Source: Deltaproteobacteria bacterium RBG_16_54_11 (GTDB taxonomy: Bacteria; Desulfobacterota; B13-G15; RBG-16-54-18). Taken from it: a DNA stretch of 12,965 nucleotides. The position numbers and the translations under genes are program-made. The notes beneath the pieces are model-generated. The model made no database searches and was not told where the DNA came from. It was given only the letters and a program-made list of their open reading frames with translations. The stretch lies in assembly GCA_001797905.1 (NCBI GenBank), contig MGQS01000077.1, positions 4,057 to 17,021 of the forward strand, in the 5' to 3' direction. Below are positions 1 through 7,010 of this stretch, piece after piece (the first letter of the stretch is position 1; each line of letters opens with the position of its first letter).

Positions 1-181
1 ACATGAGATGGCCCGCCGGGAGTGGTACCGTGAGGGGCGGGTCCCCCTGCACACCATCCGGGCCGATATCGATTACGGATTTGCCGAGGCCAAGACTACA
101 TACGGCATCATAGGGGTAAAGGTGTGGGTTTTCAACGGAGAGATCCTCCCCCCCCGCGAGGGAACATCTCCGAAAGGGTAG
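1..181 (+). CDS. rpsC: 30S ribosomal protein S3, C-terminal fragment
   Basis: Only the last 59 residues are present; the reading frame is open from base 2 to TAG at 179-181. The visible part contains the S3 C-terminal signature: REWYREGRVPLHT, then IRADIDYG, then TTYGIIGVKVWVFNGE. This region binds 16S rRNA in the head of the small subunit near the mRNA entry channel (family knowledge). The gene sits directly before rplP with a 6-base gap, the standard S10-operon order. The tail after GEILPP is short (about 9 residues). The 5' part lies outside the window, so nothing can be said about its start. Confidence 0.97.
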   Translation, partial: HEMARREWYREGRVPLHTIRADIDYGFAEAKTTYGIIGVKVWVFNGEILPPREGTSPKG

Positions 182-187
182 AAGAGG

Positions 188-601
188 ATGCTGTCGCCAA
201 AGAAGACTAAATACCGCAAGCAGCAGAAGGGAAGGATTCGGGGAAAGGCCCACGCGGCGACCGAACTCAACTTCGGCGATTTCGGCCTCCAGGCCTTGGA
301 AGGCGGGCGGCTCAGCAACCGCCAGATCGAAGCGGCCCGTATCGCCATGACCCGTTTCATCAAGCGGACAGGGAGGATCTGGATCCGCATCTACCCCGAC
401 AAACCCTTCACCAAGAAACCCGCCGAGACCAGGATGGGAAAGGGCAAGGGGGCCGTGGAAGGATGGATGGCTGTCGTGAAAACGGGCCGCATCCTGTACG
501 AGATGGAAGGCGTGCCTGAAGACAGGGCAAAGGAGGCCTTCCGGCTCGCCGCGCACAAGCTCCCCATCGCCACCCGCTTTGTGGCCCGGGAGGAGATATA
601 A
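188..601 (+). CDS. rplP: 50S ribosomal protein L16
   Basis: A 137-residue protein of normal L16 length. It begins MLSPKKTKYRKQQKGR and carries the L16 signatures RIWIRIYPDKP (about residues 62-72) and RMGKGKG (about 81-87). L16 binds 23S rRNA near the peptidyl-transferase centre and helps position the A-site tRNA (family knowledge). The ATG at 188 follows purine-rich AAAGGG and GAAGAGG stretches in the 6-base gap after rpsC. Its TAA stop shares one base with the rpmC ATG (TAATG at 599-603), so translation of the two is probably coupled. Confidence 0.98.
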   Translation: MLSPKKTKYRKQQKGRIRGKAHAATELNFGDFGLQALEGGRLSNRQIEAARIAMTRFIKRTGRIWIRIYPDKPFTKKPAETRMGKGKGAVEGWMAVVKTGRILYEMEGVPEDRAKEAFRLAAHKLPIATRFVAREEI

Positions 602-825
602 TGCGGGCCAGGGAGCTGCGGGAATTGAGCATCGACGAGATGCGTCAGAAAGAGCATGACCTCAAGGAAGAGCTCTTCAACCTCAGGTTCCAGCGGGCCA
701 CCGGACAGCTCGAAAACCTCACGCGATTGACCGCCGTCAAGCGCGATATCGCCAGGGTCAAGACCGTGTTACGCGAGAGCACAGGAAAGGAGAGCAATGA
801 GAAGGCGGGGGATGAGAAAGCATGA
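601..825 (+). CDS. rpmC: 50S ribosomal protein L29
   Basis: A 74-residue protein with the two-helix L29 pattern: an N-terminal helix RARELRELSIDEMRQKEHDL, the conserved EELFNLRFQ..TGQLEN block (about residues 24-39), then a second basic helix ending around residue 58. L29 sits near the nascent-chain exit tunnel and contributes to the docking site for trigger factor and SRP (family knowledge). It is slightly longer than the usual 60-70 residues because of a polar tail rich in Lys and Glu. That tail is encoded in the 29 bases shared with the start of rpsQ. The start overlaps the rplP stop by one base. Confidence 0.97.
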   Translation: MRARELRELSIDEMRQKEHDLKEELFNLRFQRATGQLENLTRLTAVKRDIARVKTVLRESTGKESNEKAGDEKA

Positions 826-1060
826 GATAGGGATCGTGGTCAGCGGGAAGATGGGCAAGACGGCAATTGTCCAGGTGGAGCGCATGACCCAGCATCCCGT
901 CTACAAGAAATATATCAAACGCTACACCACCTATAAGGCCCATGATGAGGAGAATGCGTGCAGCGTCGGCGATAAGGTCATGATCGTCGAGACCCGTCCC
1001 CTCAGCAAGACCAAGAGGTGGAATGTAAAGAAGATCATCGAAAAGGCAGCGGAGGTCTAA
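797..1060 (+). CDS. rpsQ: 30S ribosomal protein S17
   Basis: An 87-residue OB-fold primary rRNA-binding protein. Recognised by GIVVSGKMGKTAIVQVER (about residues 12-29), HPVYKKYIKR, and the C-terminal VGDKVMIVETRPLSKTKRW segment. S17 binds 16S rRNA early in small-subunit assembly (family knowledge). I chose ATG 797 because AAGGAG lies 4 bases upstream (787-792). The alternative ATG at 812 has only a weak purine run and would remove MRRRG, which is less conserved. With the 797 start the gene overlaps rpmC by 29 bases in a different frame, unusually long for this operon. Confidence 0.96.
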   Translation: MRRRGMRKHEIGIVVSGKMGKTAIVQVERMTQHPVYKKYIKRYTTYKAHDEENACSVGDKVMIVETRPLSKTKRWNVKKIIEKAAEV

Positions 1061-1069
1061 CGGATATCC

Positions 1070-1438
1070 ATGATCCAGATGAGGACCATGTTGGATGTGG
1101 CCGACAACTCGGGGGCGAGAAAGATCGGCTGCATAAAGGTCTTGGGGAGCTCGCGGAGAAAGTACGCCTCGTTGGGCGACGTGATCGTGGTCTCGGTCAA
1201 GGACGCCATCCCCAACTCCAAGATCAAGAAGGGGGATGTGGTGAGGGCCGTGGTGGTCAGAACTAAAAAGGGCGTCAAGAGGTCCGATGGCTCCTATATA
1301 AAGTTTGACGATAATTCAGCCGTGCTCATCACCCCGCAAAATGAACCGATCGGCACCCGAATCTTCGGTCCGGTGGCCAGGGAGCTCAGGGCGAAAAAGT
1401 TCATGAAGATCATCTCCCTCGCCCCGGAGGTCCTGTGA
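1070..1438 (+). CDS. rplN: 50S ribosomal protein L14
   Basis: A 122-residue protein, exactly the usual L14 length. It opens with MIQMRTMLDVADNSGARK, contains GDVIVVSVKDAIPN and VVVRTKKGVKR, and ends with GTRIFGPVARELR followed by KFMKIISLAPEVL, all L14 signatures. L14 is a beta-barrel protein on the subunit interface; it forms an intersubunit bridge and is the binding site for the silencing factor RsfS (family knowledge). It starts 9 bases after rpsQ, with GGAGG upstream at 1051-1055 inside the rpsQ end. It marks the first gene of the classical spc operon, but no promoter separates it from the S10 genes here. Confidence 0.98.
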   Translation: MIQMRTMLDVADNSGARKIGCIKVLGSSRRKYASLGDVIVVSVKDAIPNSKIKKGDVVRAVVVRTKKGVKRSDGSYIKFDDNSAVLITPQNEPIGTRIFGPVARELRAKKFMKIISLAPEVL

Positions 1439-1446
1439 GAAGGGGC

Positions 1447-1770
1447 ATGGAGAAGATAGTAATCAAGAAAAACGACACCGTGATGGTGGTTGCAGGCAAG
1501 GATAGGGGCAAATCGGGCAAGGTGCTCAAGGTCTTTCCCCAAAAGGGCTCGGTGCTCATTGAGCGTCTCAACTTCGTCAAGAAACACATGAGAGCCGGTG
1601 CTTCCCACGGCAAGGGAGGCATCGTGGAAAGGGAGGCCCCCATCCGCCTCTCCAATATCCAACTGCTCTGCGGCAAGTGCAACCTCCCCACCCGCATAGG
1701 GAAGAAGATCCTGGGGGACGGCAGGAAGATCCGCATCTGCAGGAAGTGCGGGGAGGCCATCGATCAATAG
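1447..1770 (+). CDS. rplX: 50S ribosomal protein L24 with C-terminal zinc-ribbon cysteines
   Basis: A 107-residue protein from ATG 1447. An N-terminal KOW domain is visible (KNDTVMVVAGKDRGKSGKVL, about residues 8-27). The C-terminal part holds two CxxC pairs, Cys75/Cys78 and Cys98/Cys101, consistent with a zinc ribbon absent from E. coli L24 but found in L24 of various other bacteria. L24 is an early assembly initiator that binds the 5' end of 23S rRNA (family knowledge). The start is ambiguous: GTG 1435 overlaps the rplN stop (GTGA) with GGAGG 4 bases before it and would add MRRG. ATG 1447 gives the usual N-terminus and has AGAAGG just upstream. Confidence 0.95.
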   Translation: MEKIVIKKNDTVMVVAGKDRGKSGKVLKVFPQKGSVLIERLNFVKKHMRAGASHGKGGIVEREAPIRLSNIQLLCGKCNLPTRIGKKILGDGRKIRICRKCGEAIDQ

Positions 1771-1793
1771 ATACTCGAGCTGGCAGGTCAACG

Positions 1794-2330
1794 ATGTCGA
1801 TGAAAGAATTCTATCTTAAAGAAGTCGTTCCAGCCCTGAAGAAGCACTTTAACTACAAGAATATCATGGAGGTGCCCAGGCTGGACAAGATCGTAGTCAA
1901 CATGGGGCTCGGCGAGGCCATCCAGAACATCAAGATCCTTGACTCCGCCCTGGAAGAGATAGCCGCCATGACGGGGCAGCGGCCGGTCATCACGAAGGCC
2001 AGGCGATCTATTGCCCAGTTCAAACTGAGGGCCGGCATGCCCATCGGCTGCATGGTGACCCTGCGCAAGGAGCGGATGTATGAGTTCTTGAACAGACTCA
2101 TCAATATTGCCCTGCCCAGGGTGAGGGACTTTCGCGGGTTCTCCCCCCACGCCTTTGACGGCAGGGGAAATTATTCCCTGGGGATCAAGGAGCAGATCAT
2201 CTTCCCTGAGATAGAGTACGATAAGATAGACAAGATAAAAGGGATGAACATAGTTATCACGACCACAGCCAAGACCGATGAGGAGGGCAGGGAGCTCCTC
2301 AGACTCTTGGGTATGCCATTTAGGAGTTAA
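1794..2330 (+). CDS. rplE: 50S ribosomal protein L5
   Basis: A 178-residue protein of typical L5 length. Signatures include MEVPRLDKIVVNMGLGEA (about residues 23-40), the GQRPVITKARRSIAQFKLR block (about 59-77), FLNRLINIALPRVRDFRG and NYSLGIKEQIIFPEI. L5 binds 5S rRNA and the P-site tRNA elbow in the central protuberance (family knowledge). The reading frame is open upstream to 1677, but that extension lies inside rplX and is unlike L5. ATG 1794 follows GGCAGG by 6 bases; a second in-frame ATG at 1800 is also possible. The 23-base gap after rplX shows no visible S8-binding hairpin of the E. coli spc-regulator type. Confidence 0.97.
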   Translation: MSMKEFYLKEVVPALKKHFNYKNIMEVPRLDKIVVNMGLGEAIQNIKILDSALEEIAAMTGQRPVITKARRSIAQFKLRAGMPIGCMVTLRKERMYEFLNRLINIALPRVRDFRGFSPHAFDGRGNYSLGIKEQIIFPEIEYDKIDKIKGMNIVITTTAKTDEEGRELLRLLGMPFRS

Positions 2331-2342
2331 GGAGGTTTCCCC

Positions 2343-2528
2343 GTGGCGAGAAAGGCGTTGGTAGTGAAGGCCCGGCGGCCGAATAAATTTAAGGTAAGGG
2401 CATATAATAGATGTCCGGTGTGCGGGAGGTCCAGGGCCTTTTACCGAAAGTTCAACATGTGCCGTATCTGTCTGAGGAAGTTTGCCCTCCGGGGGGATGT
2501 CCCGGGGGTCATGAAGTCCAGTTGGTAG
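2343..2528 (+). CDS. rpsZ: 30S ribosomal protein S14, zinc-binding short type (S14Z)
   Basis: A 61-residue protein starting at GTG 2343, preceded by an exceptionally good Shine-Dalgarno site TAAGGAGGT (2328-2335). Two CxxC pairs, Cys24/Cys27 and Cys40/Cys43, form the single zinc site that defines the short, cysteine-containing S14 form, in contrast to the about 100-residue zinc-free form of E. coli. The C-terminal RGDVPGVMKSSW is diagnostic. S14 binds 16S rRNA in the head of the small subunit (family knowledge). The strong SD compensates for the GTG start and the 12-base gap after rplE. The gene is also often labelled rpsN type Z. Confidence 0.97.
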   Translation: MARKALVVKARRPNKFKVRAYNRCPVCGRSRAFYRKFNMCRICLRKFALRGDVPGVMKSSW

Positions 2529-2546
2529 CGCTTGAGGAGATGATCT

Positions 2547-2945
2547 ATGAGCATGACCGATCCTATAGCTCACATGCTGACGAAGATACGCAACGCCAGT
2601 ATGGTAAAAAAACCCGAGGTAGAGATCCCTTCTTCCAAGATGAAGGTATTGATCGCAAAAATCCTCAAGCAGGAGGGATATATTCAAGGCTATGAGGTTA
2701 TCCCCGACACCAAACAGGGAATCCTCAAGCTCAAGCTCAAATATGACGATCATGCGGAATGTGTGATCGTCAACCTGCAGCGGGTGAGCAAGCCCAGCCG
2801 CAGGGTTTACGTGGCCAAGGATGAAATCCCATCCGTGTTGAGCGGGATGGGAATAGCCATCCTCTCCACCTCCAAGGGGATGATGACGGACCGTGCAGCA
2901 CGCCAGGCAGGGGTCGGGGGGGAGATCATCTGCTATGTCTGGTAG
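2547..2945 (+). CDS. rpsH: 30S ribosomal protein S8
   Basis: A 132-residue protein, the standard S8 length. It begins MSMTDPIAHMLTKIRNA and ends with STSKGMMTDRAARQAGVGGE followed by IICYVW, the conserved S8 C-terminus (the usual ending is GGEllcyVW). S8 is a primary 16S rRNA binder of the central domain and in E. coli represses translation of the spc operon through a site near rplE (family knowledge). GAGGAGA lies 6 bases before ATG 2547; an in-frame ATG at 2553 is less well spaced. The 18-base gap to rpsZ is ordinary for this cluster. Confidence 0.98.
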   Translation: MSMTDPIAHMLTKIRNASMVKKPEVEIPSSKMKVLIAKILKQEGYIQGYEVIPDTKQGILKLKLKYDDHAECVIVNLQRVSKPSRRVYVAKDEIPSVLSGMGIAILSTSKGMMTDRAARQAGVGGEIICYVW

Positions 2946-2964
2946 CGTGCCGGAGGGAGGTTAG

Positions 2965-3501
2965 ATGTCCAGGATAGGAAGGGCCCCTATATCTGTGCCC
3001 CAGGGGGTCGAGGTAAAACAAGCGGGATCCGCCCTTGAGGTGAAAGGCCCCAAGGGGATCTTGTCTCAGCATATACCCACGGGCATCTCCCTCGAGATCG
3101 GAGACGGGGTGATCCACGTCAAACGCAAGGGGGATGCAAAGCGGGCGCGCTCCCTCCATGGCCTGATGAGGACCTTGATCGCCAATATGGTAACCGGGGT
3201 GACGCAGGGGTTTGAAAAAGGGCTCGAGATCGTGGGCATAGGATACCGGGCCAACGTGCAGGGCAAAAACCTCCAATTGAGCCTGGGATACTCACACCCC
3301 GTGCTCTATGCCATCCCCGAGGGCATCGAATTGGTAGTGGAGAAACAGAATAAAATTACAGTCAAGGGCACCGATAAGCAGAAGGTCGGCCAGGTGGCCG
3401 CCGAGATAAGGAGTTTCAGAAAGCCCGAACCCTACAAGGGCAAGGGGATCAGATATATAGGAGAGCAGGTCCGCAGGAAGGCGGGCAAGGCAAAGGCCTA
3501 A
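2965..3501 (+). CDS. rplF: 50S ribosomal protein L6
   Basis: A 178-residue protein of typical length with the duplicated L6 fold. The N-terminal half begins MSRIGRAPISVPQGVEV and continues with LEVKGPKGILS. The C-terminal half carries the strongest signature, PEPYKGKGIRYIGEQVRRKAGKA (about residues 154-176). L6 binds 23S rRNA near the sarcin-ricin loop and factor-binding site (family knowledge). ATG 2965 is preceded by GGAGGGAGG at 2952-2960. It lies 19 bases after rpsH and 11 bases before rplR, in standard spc order. Confidence 0.98.
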   Translation: MSRIGRAPISVPQGVEVKQAGSALEVKGPKGILSQHIPTGISLEIGDGVIHVKRKGDAKRARSLHGLMRTLIANMVTGVTQGFEKGLEIVGIGYRANVQGKNLQLSLGYSHPVLYAIPEGIELVVEKQNKITVKGTDKQKVGQVAAEIRSFRKPEPYKGKGIRYIGEQVRRKAGKAKA

Positions 3502-3512
3502 GGAGAAGGGCG

Positions 3513-3875
3513 GTGGCTGCAAAGAGATTGACGGGGAGATTGAGGAGAAAGCGGCGGGTCAGGCAAAAGGTGCAGGGGACCGAAGGGCGACCCCGTCTCA
3601 CCGTGTACCGGAGCCTCAATCACATCTATGCCCAGGTTATCAACGATCGCACCGGGCAGACCCTGGCAGCCGCCTCTACCCTCAGCAAAGAATTGCAGGG
3701 GAAGCTCAAGGCCACGGGAAACAGCGGGGCGGCGCAGGCCGTCGGCGAGCTCGTAGCGCAAAAGGCCCTGGAGCGGGGGATCAAAAAGGTGGTCTTCGAC
3801 CGCAACGGATTCCTCTACCACGGCAGGATAAAGAAGCTTGCTGAGGCAGCGCGTCAAAAAGGACTCGAATTTTGA
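3513..3875 (+). CDS. rplR: 50S ribosomal protein L18
   Basis: A 120-residue protein starting at GTG 3513, with AGGAGAAGGG (3501-3510) immediately upstream as the Shine-Dalgarno site. A basic N-terminus (TGRLRRKRRVRQKV) is followed by the core RPRLTVYRSLNHIYAQVIND (about residues 27-46) and the C-terminal KKVVFDRNGFLYHGRIKKLAEAAR block. L18 binds 5S rRNA together with L5 and tethers it to 23S rRNA (family knowledge). Its TGA stop lies 11 bases before the chosen rpsE ATG. A TTG at 3872 overlapping the stop would be an alternative rpsE start. Confidence 0.97.
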   Translation: MAAKRLTGRLRRKRRVRQKVQGTEGRPRLTVYRSLNHIYAQVINDRTGQTLAAASTLSKELQGKLKATGNSGAAQAVGELVAQKALERGIKKVVFDRNGFLYHGRIKKLAEAARQKGLEF

Positions 3876-3886
3876 GAGAGGAGAGA

Positions 3887-4393
3887 ATGGTGGAGGCGAT
3901 AGATTCCACGGAACGGGAATTAACCGATCGGGTCGTTAACATCAACAGGGTAGCCAAGGTGGTAAAAGGGGGCAGGAGATTCCGTTTCAGCGCCCTGGTG
4001 GTGGTGGGAGACGGGAACGGGACCGTGGGCAGCGGCCTCGGGAAGGCCCATGAAGTCCCCGAGGCCATTCGCAAGGGTATCGAGCTGGCAAAGAAGAACC
4101 TCATGAAGGTCCCTATTATCAATAGCACCATACCCTATATGGTCGTAGGAAACTTCGGCGCGGGCAAGGTCATCTTGAGGCCGGCCTCCGAGGGGACCGG
4201 CGTCATCGCCGGGGCTGCGGTCAGAGCGGTGGTGGAGGTAGCGGGGATACAGAACATCCTGACCAAATCCCTCGGCTCCAATAACCCCCACAACCTGGTC
4301 AAGGCCACCTTTGAGGGCCTCAAACAGCTCAAGACCCCGGAGGAGATAGCCAAGAAACGGGGGATCGAGGTGGGAGCAATCCTCAGGCAATAA
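3887..4393 (+). CDS. rpsE: 30S ribosomal protein S5
   Basis: A 168-residue protein. S5 signatures are clear: VNINRVAKVVKGGRRFRFSA (about residues 18-37), VVVGDGNGTVGSGLGKAHEVPEAIRKG (about 38-64), and the C-terminal GTGVIAGAAVRAVVEVAG and KSLGSNNPHNLVKAT. S5 combines a dsRBD-like N-terminal domain with a ribosomal S5 C-terminal domain and contributes to decoding accuracy and mRNA helicase activity at the entry channel (family knowledge). I chose ATG 3887 with AGAGAGGAGAG just upstream. TTG 3872 would overlap the rplR stop and add five residues, but lacks a comparably good site. Confidence 0.96.
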   Translation: MVEAIDSTERELTDRVVNINRVAKVVKGGRRFRFSALVVVGDGNGTVGSGLGKAHEVPEAIRKGIELAKKNLMKVPIINSTIPYMVVGNFGAGKVILRPASEGTGVIAGAAVRAVVEVAGIQNILTKSLGSNNPHNLVKATFEGLKQLKTPEEIAKKRGIEVGAILRQ

Positions 4394-4394
4394 T

Positions 4395-4577
4395 ATGGAC
4401 GCAGGATATATAAAGATCAAATTGGTGCGCAGCGGCATTGGACATCCCCGAAAACACCGGGCGGTCTTGCGGGGGATGGGTTTGACCAGATTAAACAAGG
4501 TGGTGGCCCTCAAAGACACGCCGCAGACGCGGGGGATGATCAAAAAGGTCTCCCACCTCCTGGAGGTGATTGAGTAA
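4395..4577 (+). CDS. rpmD: 50S ribosomal protein L30
   Basis: A 60-residue protein, normal for bacterial L30. The pattern IKIKLVRSGIGHPRKHRAVL then GMGLTRLNKVVALKDTPQTR is diagnostic, with the conserved RGMIKKVSHLLEV end. L30 is a small surface protein of the large subunit that binds 23S rRNA (family knowledge). ATG 4395 starts one base after the rpsE stop, with no strong independent Shine-Dalgarno site, so translation probably depends on ribosomes finishing rpsE. Only one base separates its stop from the rplO ATG. Confidence 0.97.
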   Translation: MDAGYIKIKLVRSGIGHPRKHRAVLRGMGLTRLNKVVALKDTPQTRGMIKKVSHLLEVIE

Positions 4578-4578
4578 G

Positions 4579-5016
4579 ATGATAGGGCAGCTGAAACCTC
4601 CCCAGGGGGCAAAAAAAGGGCCGAAACGCGTGGGCAGGGGTCCCGGCTCAGGTCACGGGAAGACGTCGGGCAAAGGCCACAAGGGCCAGAAGGCGCGCAG
4701 CGGCCCCCATATCCGTCCCGGCTTCGAAGGGGGGCAGATGCCTCTGCAGCGGCGGCTGCCCAAACGGGGCTTCAGGAATATATTCAAAAAGCGATTTGCC
4801 CTGGTCCATATCAGGGACCTCGGCCGTTTTCCCGCAGGTGCGGTGGTGGATGTCGAGGCCTTGCGCGAGGCAGGGCTCGTCAAGAAGGCCCCTGATGGCG
4901 TGAAGATAGTGGGGGACGGCGACCTCACCGTTGCCCTCACGGTCAGGGCCCACGCATTTACCGAGTCGGCTCGAAAGAAGATCGAGGCGGCCTCGGGGAA
5001 GGTTGAGAAGGCCTAA
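4579..5016 (+). CDS. rplO: 50S ribosomal protein L15
   Basis: A 145-residue protein. The Gly/Lys/Arg-rich N-terminal extension (GRGPGSGHGKTSGKGHKGQKAR, about residues 19-40) threads into 23S rRNA, and GFEGGQMPLQRRLPKRGF (about 48-65) is the L15 signature. L15 is a late-assembly protein of the large subunit (family knowledge). I set the start at ATG 4579, with GGAGGTGA (4562-4569) 9 bases upstream inside rpmD. An in-frame TTG at 4570 would sit directly on that site and is unlikely. secY follows after two bases. Confidence 0.96.
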   Translation: MIGQLKPPQGAKKGPKRVGRGPGSGHGKTSGKGHKGQKARSGPHIRPGFEGGQMPLQRRLPKRGFRNIFKKRFALVHIRDLGRFPAGAVVDVEALREAGLVKKAPDGVKIVGDGDLTVALTVRAHAFTESARKKIEAASGKVEKA

Positions 5017-5018
5017 CG

Positions 5019-6329
5019 ATGGCAGCTATCGGCAATATCTTCAAGATACCGGAGTTGAAGAAGCGCATCATCGTCACCTTCTTGCTCCTGGCGGTCTATC
5101 GGCTGGGATGCCACATCCCCACCCCGGGGATCAACAGCGCGGCGCTCGCCTCGTTCTTTCAACAGACAGCCGGGACCCTGCTCGGATTCTTTGATATGTT
5201 CGCCGGCGGCGCCTTAAGCCGCCTGTCCGTCTTTGCCCTCGGTATTATGCCCTACATCAGCGCCTCCATTATCCTGCAGTTGCTCACCGTGGTCGTCCCT
5301 TATCTTGAGCGACTGCAAAAAGAGGGGGAGATAGGCAGGAGGAAGATCATCCAGTACACGAGATACGGAACGGTCGTCCTGAGCATCATCCAGGGCTTCG
5401 GCATCGCCATGTGGATGGAGGCCCAGCGCGGCATGGATGGAACAGCGATTGCCCTCCATCCCGGGTGGTCCTTCCGGCTCATGACGACGATCACCCTGGC
5501 TGCCGGCACTGCCTTTCTGATGTGGCTGGGGGAGCAGATCACCGAGCGGGGGATCGGCAACGGTATCTCCCTGATCATCTTTGCGGGGATCGTGGCAAGT
5601 ATGCCGGCTGCAGTCGGCAATACCTTTCGGCTCATGAAGACGGGGGAGCTGGGAGCCCTCCTGATGCTGGCCATTGTAGCCTTAATGGTCGCGGTCACCG
5701 CCTTTATCATCTATGTGGAGACTGCCCATCGCCGCATACCCGTCCAGTACGCCAAGAGGATCATCGGGAGAAGGATGTACGGGGGGCAGAGCACGCACCT
5801 GCCCTTAAAGATCAACACCTCCGGCGTCATCCCCCCGATCTTCGCCTCCTCCATCCTCATGTTTCCCGCCACCATCGCTACCTTTGTGGCGCATCCCTGG
5901 ATGCAGGCCATTTCCAAAAGCCTTACCCCGACGACGGTGATCTACAACGTCCTGTATGTGGGTTTCATCATGTTTTTCTGCTACTTTTACACCGCCGTGG
6001 TCTTCAACCCCGTGGACGTGGCAGAGAACATGCAGAAGTACGGCGGCTTCATCCCCGGTATCAGGCCGGGGAGCTCCACCGCCGACTATATCGATCGGGT
6101 TCTCACCCGCATCACCTTGGGGGGGGCCATCTATATCGCCGGCGTATGCGTCCTGCCCACCTTCCTGATGGCGAGGTTCAACGTCCCCTTCTACTTCGGG
6201 GGGACATCCCTGCTCATCGTGGTGGGGGTGGCCTTGGACACCGTCCAGCAGATCGAGTCCCACATGTTGACCAGGCACTATGAAGGCTTGATCAGTGGAG
6301 GGAGGGTTAAAGGGCGTTATGGCAGATAA
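5019..6329 (+). CDS. secY: Protein translocase subunit SecY
   Basis: A 436-residue integral membrane protein, the usual SecY length, with about ten hydrophobic segments. Recognisable parts are the N-terminal IPELKKRIIVTFLLLAVYRL with GCHIPTPGI, the plug-region GGALSRLSVFALGIMPYISA, the conserved GERGIGNGISLIIFAGI-like segment after TM4 (here ITERGIGNGISL), QYAKR and LPLKINTSGVIPPIFASS, and the late-loop GFIPGIRPG. SecY forms the protein-conducting channel with SecE and SecG in the inner membrane and receives substrates from SecA or the ribosome (family knowledge). GAGAAGG (5005-5011) is its Shine-Dalgarno site, and it is the standard spc-operon partner of rplO. No damage is visible. Confidence 0.98.
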   Translation: MAAIGNIFKIPELKKRIIVTFLLLAVYRLGCHIPTPGINSAALASFFQQTAGTLLGFFDMFAGGALSRLSVFALGIMPYISASIILQLLTVVVPYLERLQKEGEIGRRKIIQYTRYGTVVLSIIQGFGIAMWMEAQRGMDGTAIALHPGWSFRLMTTITLAAGTAFLMWLGEQITERGIGNGISLIIFAGIVASMPAAVGNTFRLMKTGELGALLMLAIVALMVAVTAFIIYVETAHRRIPVQYAKRIIGRRMYGGQSTHLPLKINTSGVIPPIFASSILMFPATIATFVAHPWMQAISKSLTPTTVIYNVLYVGFIMFFCYFYTAVVFNPVDVAENMQKYGGFIPGIRPGSSTADYIDRVLTRITLGGAIYIAGVCVLPTFLMARFNVPFYFGGTSLLIVVGVALDTVQQIESHMLTRHYEGLISGGRVKGRYGR

Positions 6330-6352
6330 CGGAAATGGATGAGGTGAGGTAG

Positions 6353-6997
6353 ATGGATTTAATCCTGCTGGGGCCGCCCGGCTCAGGCAAGGGCACGCAG
6401 GCTAAAAAAATGGTGGAACGGTACCATGTCCCCCAGATATCCACCGGCGATATCCTCAGGGCTGCGGTAAAGGAAAAGACCCGCCTGGGGGTGGAGGCAA
6501 AGCAGTATATGGACCAGGGGCGATTGGTGCCTGATGAGGTAGTGGTGGGAATCGTTCGGGATAGGCTCAAGGCTCCGGACTGCACGGGTGGATTTATCCT
6601 GGACGGCTTTCCCCGCACCGTGCCCCAGGCCGAGGCCCTGGGAGCCACCTTGCAGGCAATGCACAGGGGTATCGACCATGTCCTCAGCATCGAGGTGGAC
6701 AAAGAAGAATTACTCAAGCGTCTGGGGGGGAGGAGGACCTGCCGGAGTTGCGGGGCCATGTTTCATCTCATCTTCGATCCTCCCAAGAAGGAGGGGGTTT
6801 GCGACACGTGCGGGGGGGAGCTATATCAACGTGCAGACGATCAAGAGAAGACCATCAGGGCGAGGCTTAAGGTCTACGACGAGCAGACCGCTCCCCTGAT
6901 AGCATACTATCGGGAAAAGGGGCTCTTGCGTGCCATCGATGGCGTGGGAGGGGTCGAGGAGATCTTCCGGAAGATCGTGAAGGCCATCGAGGAGTAA
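6353..6997 (+). CDS. adk: Adenylate kinase, long form with zinc-binding LID
   Basis: A 214-residue cytosolic enzyme catalysing ATP + AMP <-> 2 ADP. The P-loop GPPGSGKGT lies at residues 7-15, the NMP-binding motif QISTGDILR at 28-36, and DGFPRT at 84-89. The LID domain (about 123-163) carries Cys130, Cys133, Cys150 and Cys153, the four-cysteine structural zinc site found in many Gram-positive and thermophilic enzymes but not in E. coli. ATG 6353 is preceded by GAGGTGAGGTAG. It lies 23 bases after secY and 13 bases before infA; map, often between them, is missing. Adk is common in this position. Confidence 0.98.
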   Translation: MDLILLGPPGSGKGTQAKKMVERYHVPQISTGDILRAAVKEKTRLGVEAKQYMDQGRLVPDEVVVGIVRDRLKAPDCTGGFILDGFPRTVPQAEALGATLQAMHRGIDHVLSIEVDKEELLKRLGGRRTCRSCGAMFHLIFDPPKKEGVCDTCGGELYQRADDQEKTIRARLKVYDEQTAPLIAYYREKGLLRAIDGVGGVEEIFRKIVKAIEE

Positions 6998-7010
6998 CGA
7001 GGAACGCTCT

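Noticed and set aside
1677..1793. N-terminal extension of rplE
   Set aside because: Lies within the rplX coding sequence in another frame and does not resemble L5; the conserved protein begins at 1794.
1788..2753. Long open frame (321 codons) on the minus strand opposite rplE, rpsZ and rpsH
   Set aside because: It lies fully antisense to three conserved genes, its translation resembles no family I know, and such frames are common opposite GC-rich, codon-biased ribosomal genes.
3920..4612. 230-codon minus-strand frame opposite rpsE and rpmD
   Set aside because: Antisense to conserved genes, with no recognisable domain or ribosome site.
5411..6283. 290-codon open frame on the plus strand inside secY
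   Set aside because: Out of frame with an intact, fully conserved secY; its translation is rich in His, Arg and Pro with no domain, typical of an alternate-frame shadow.
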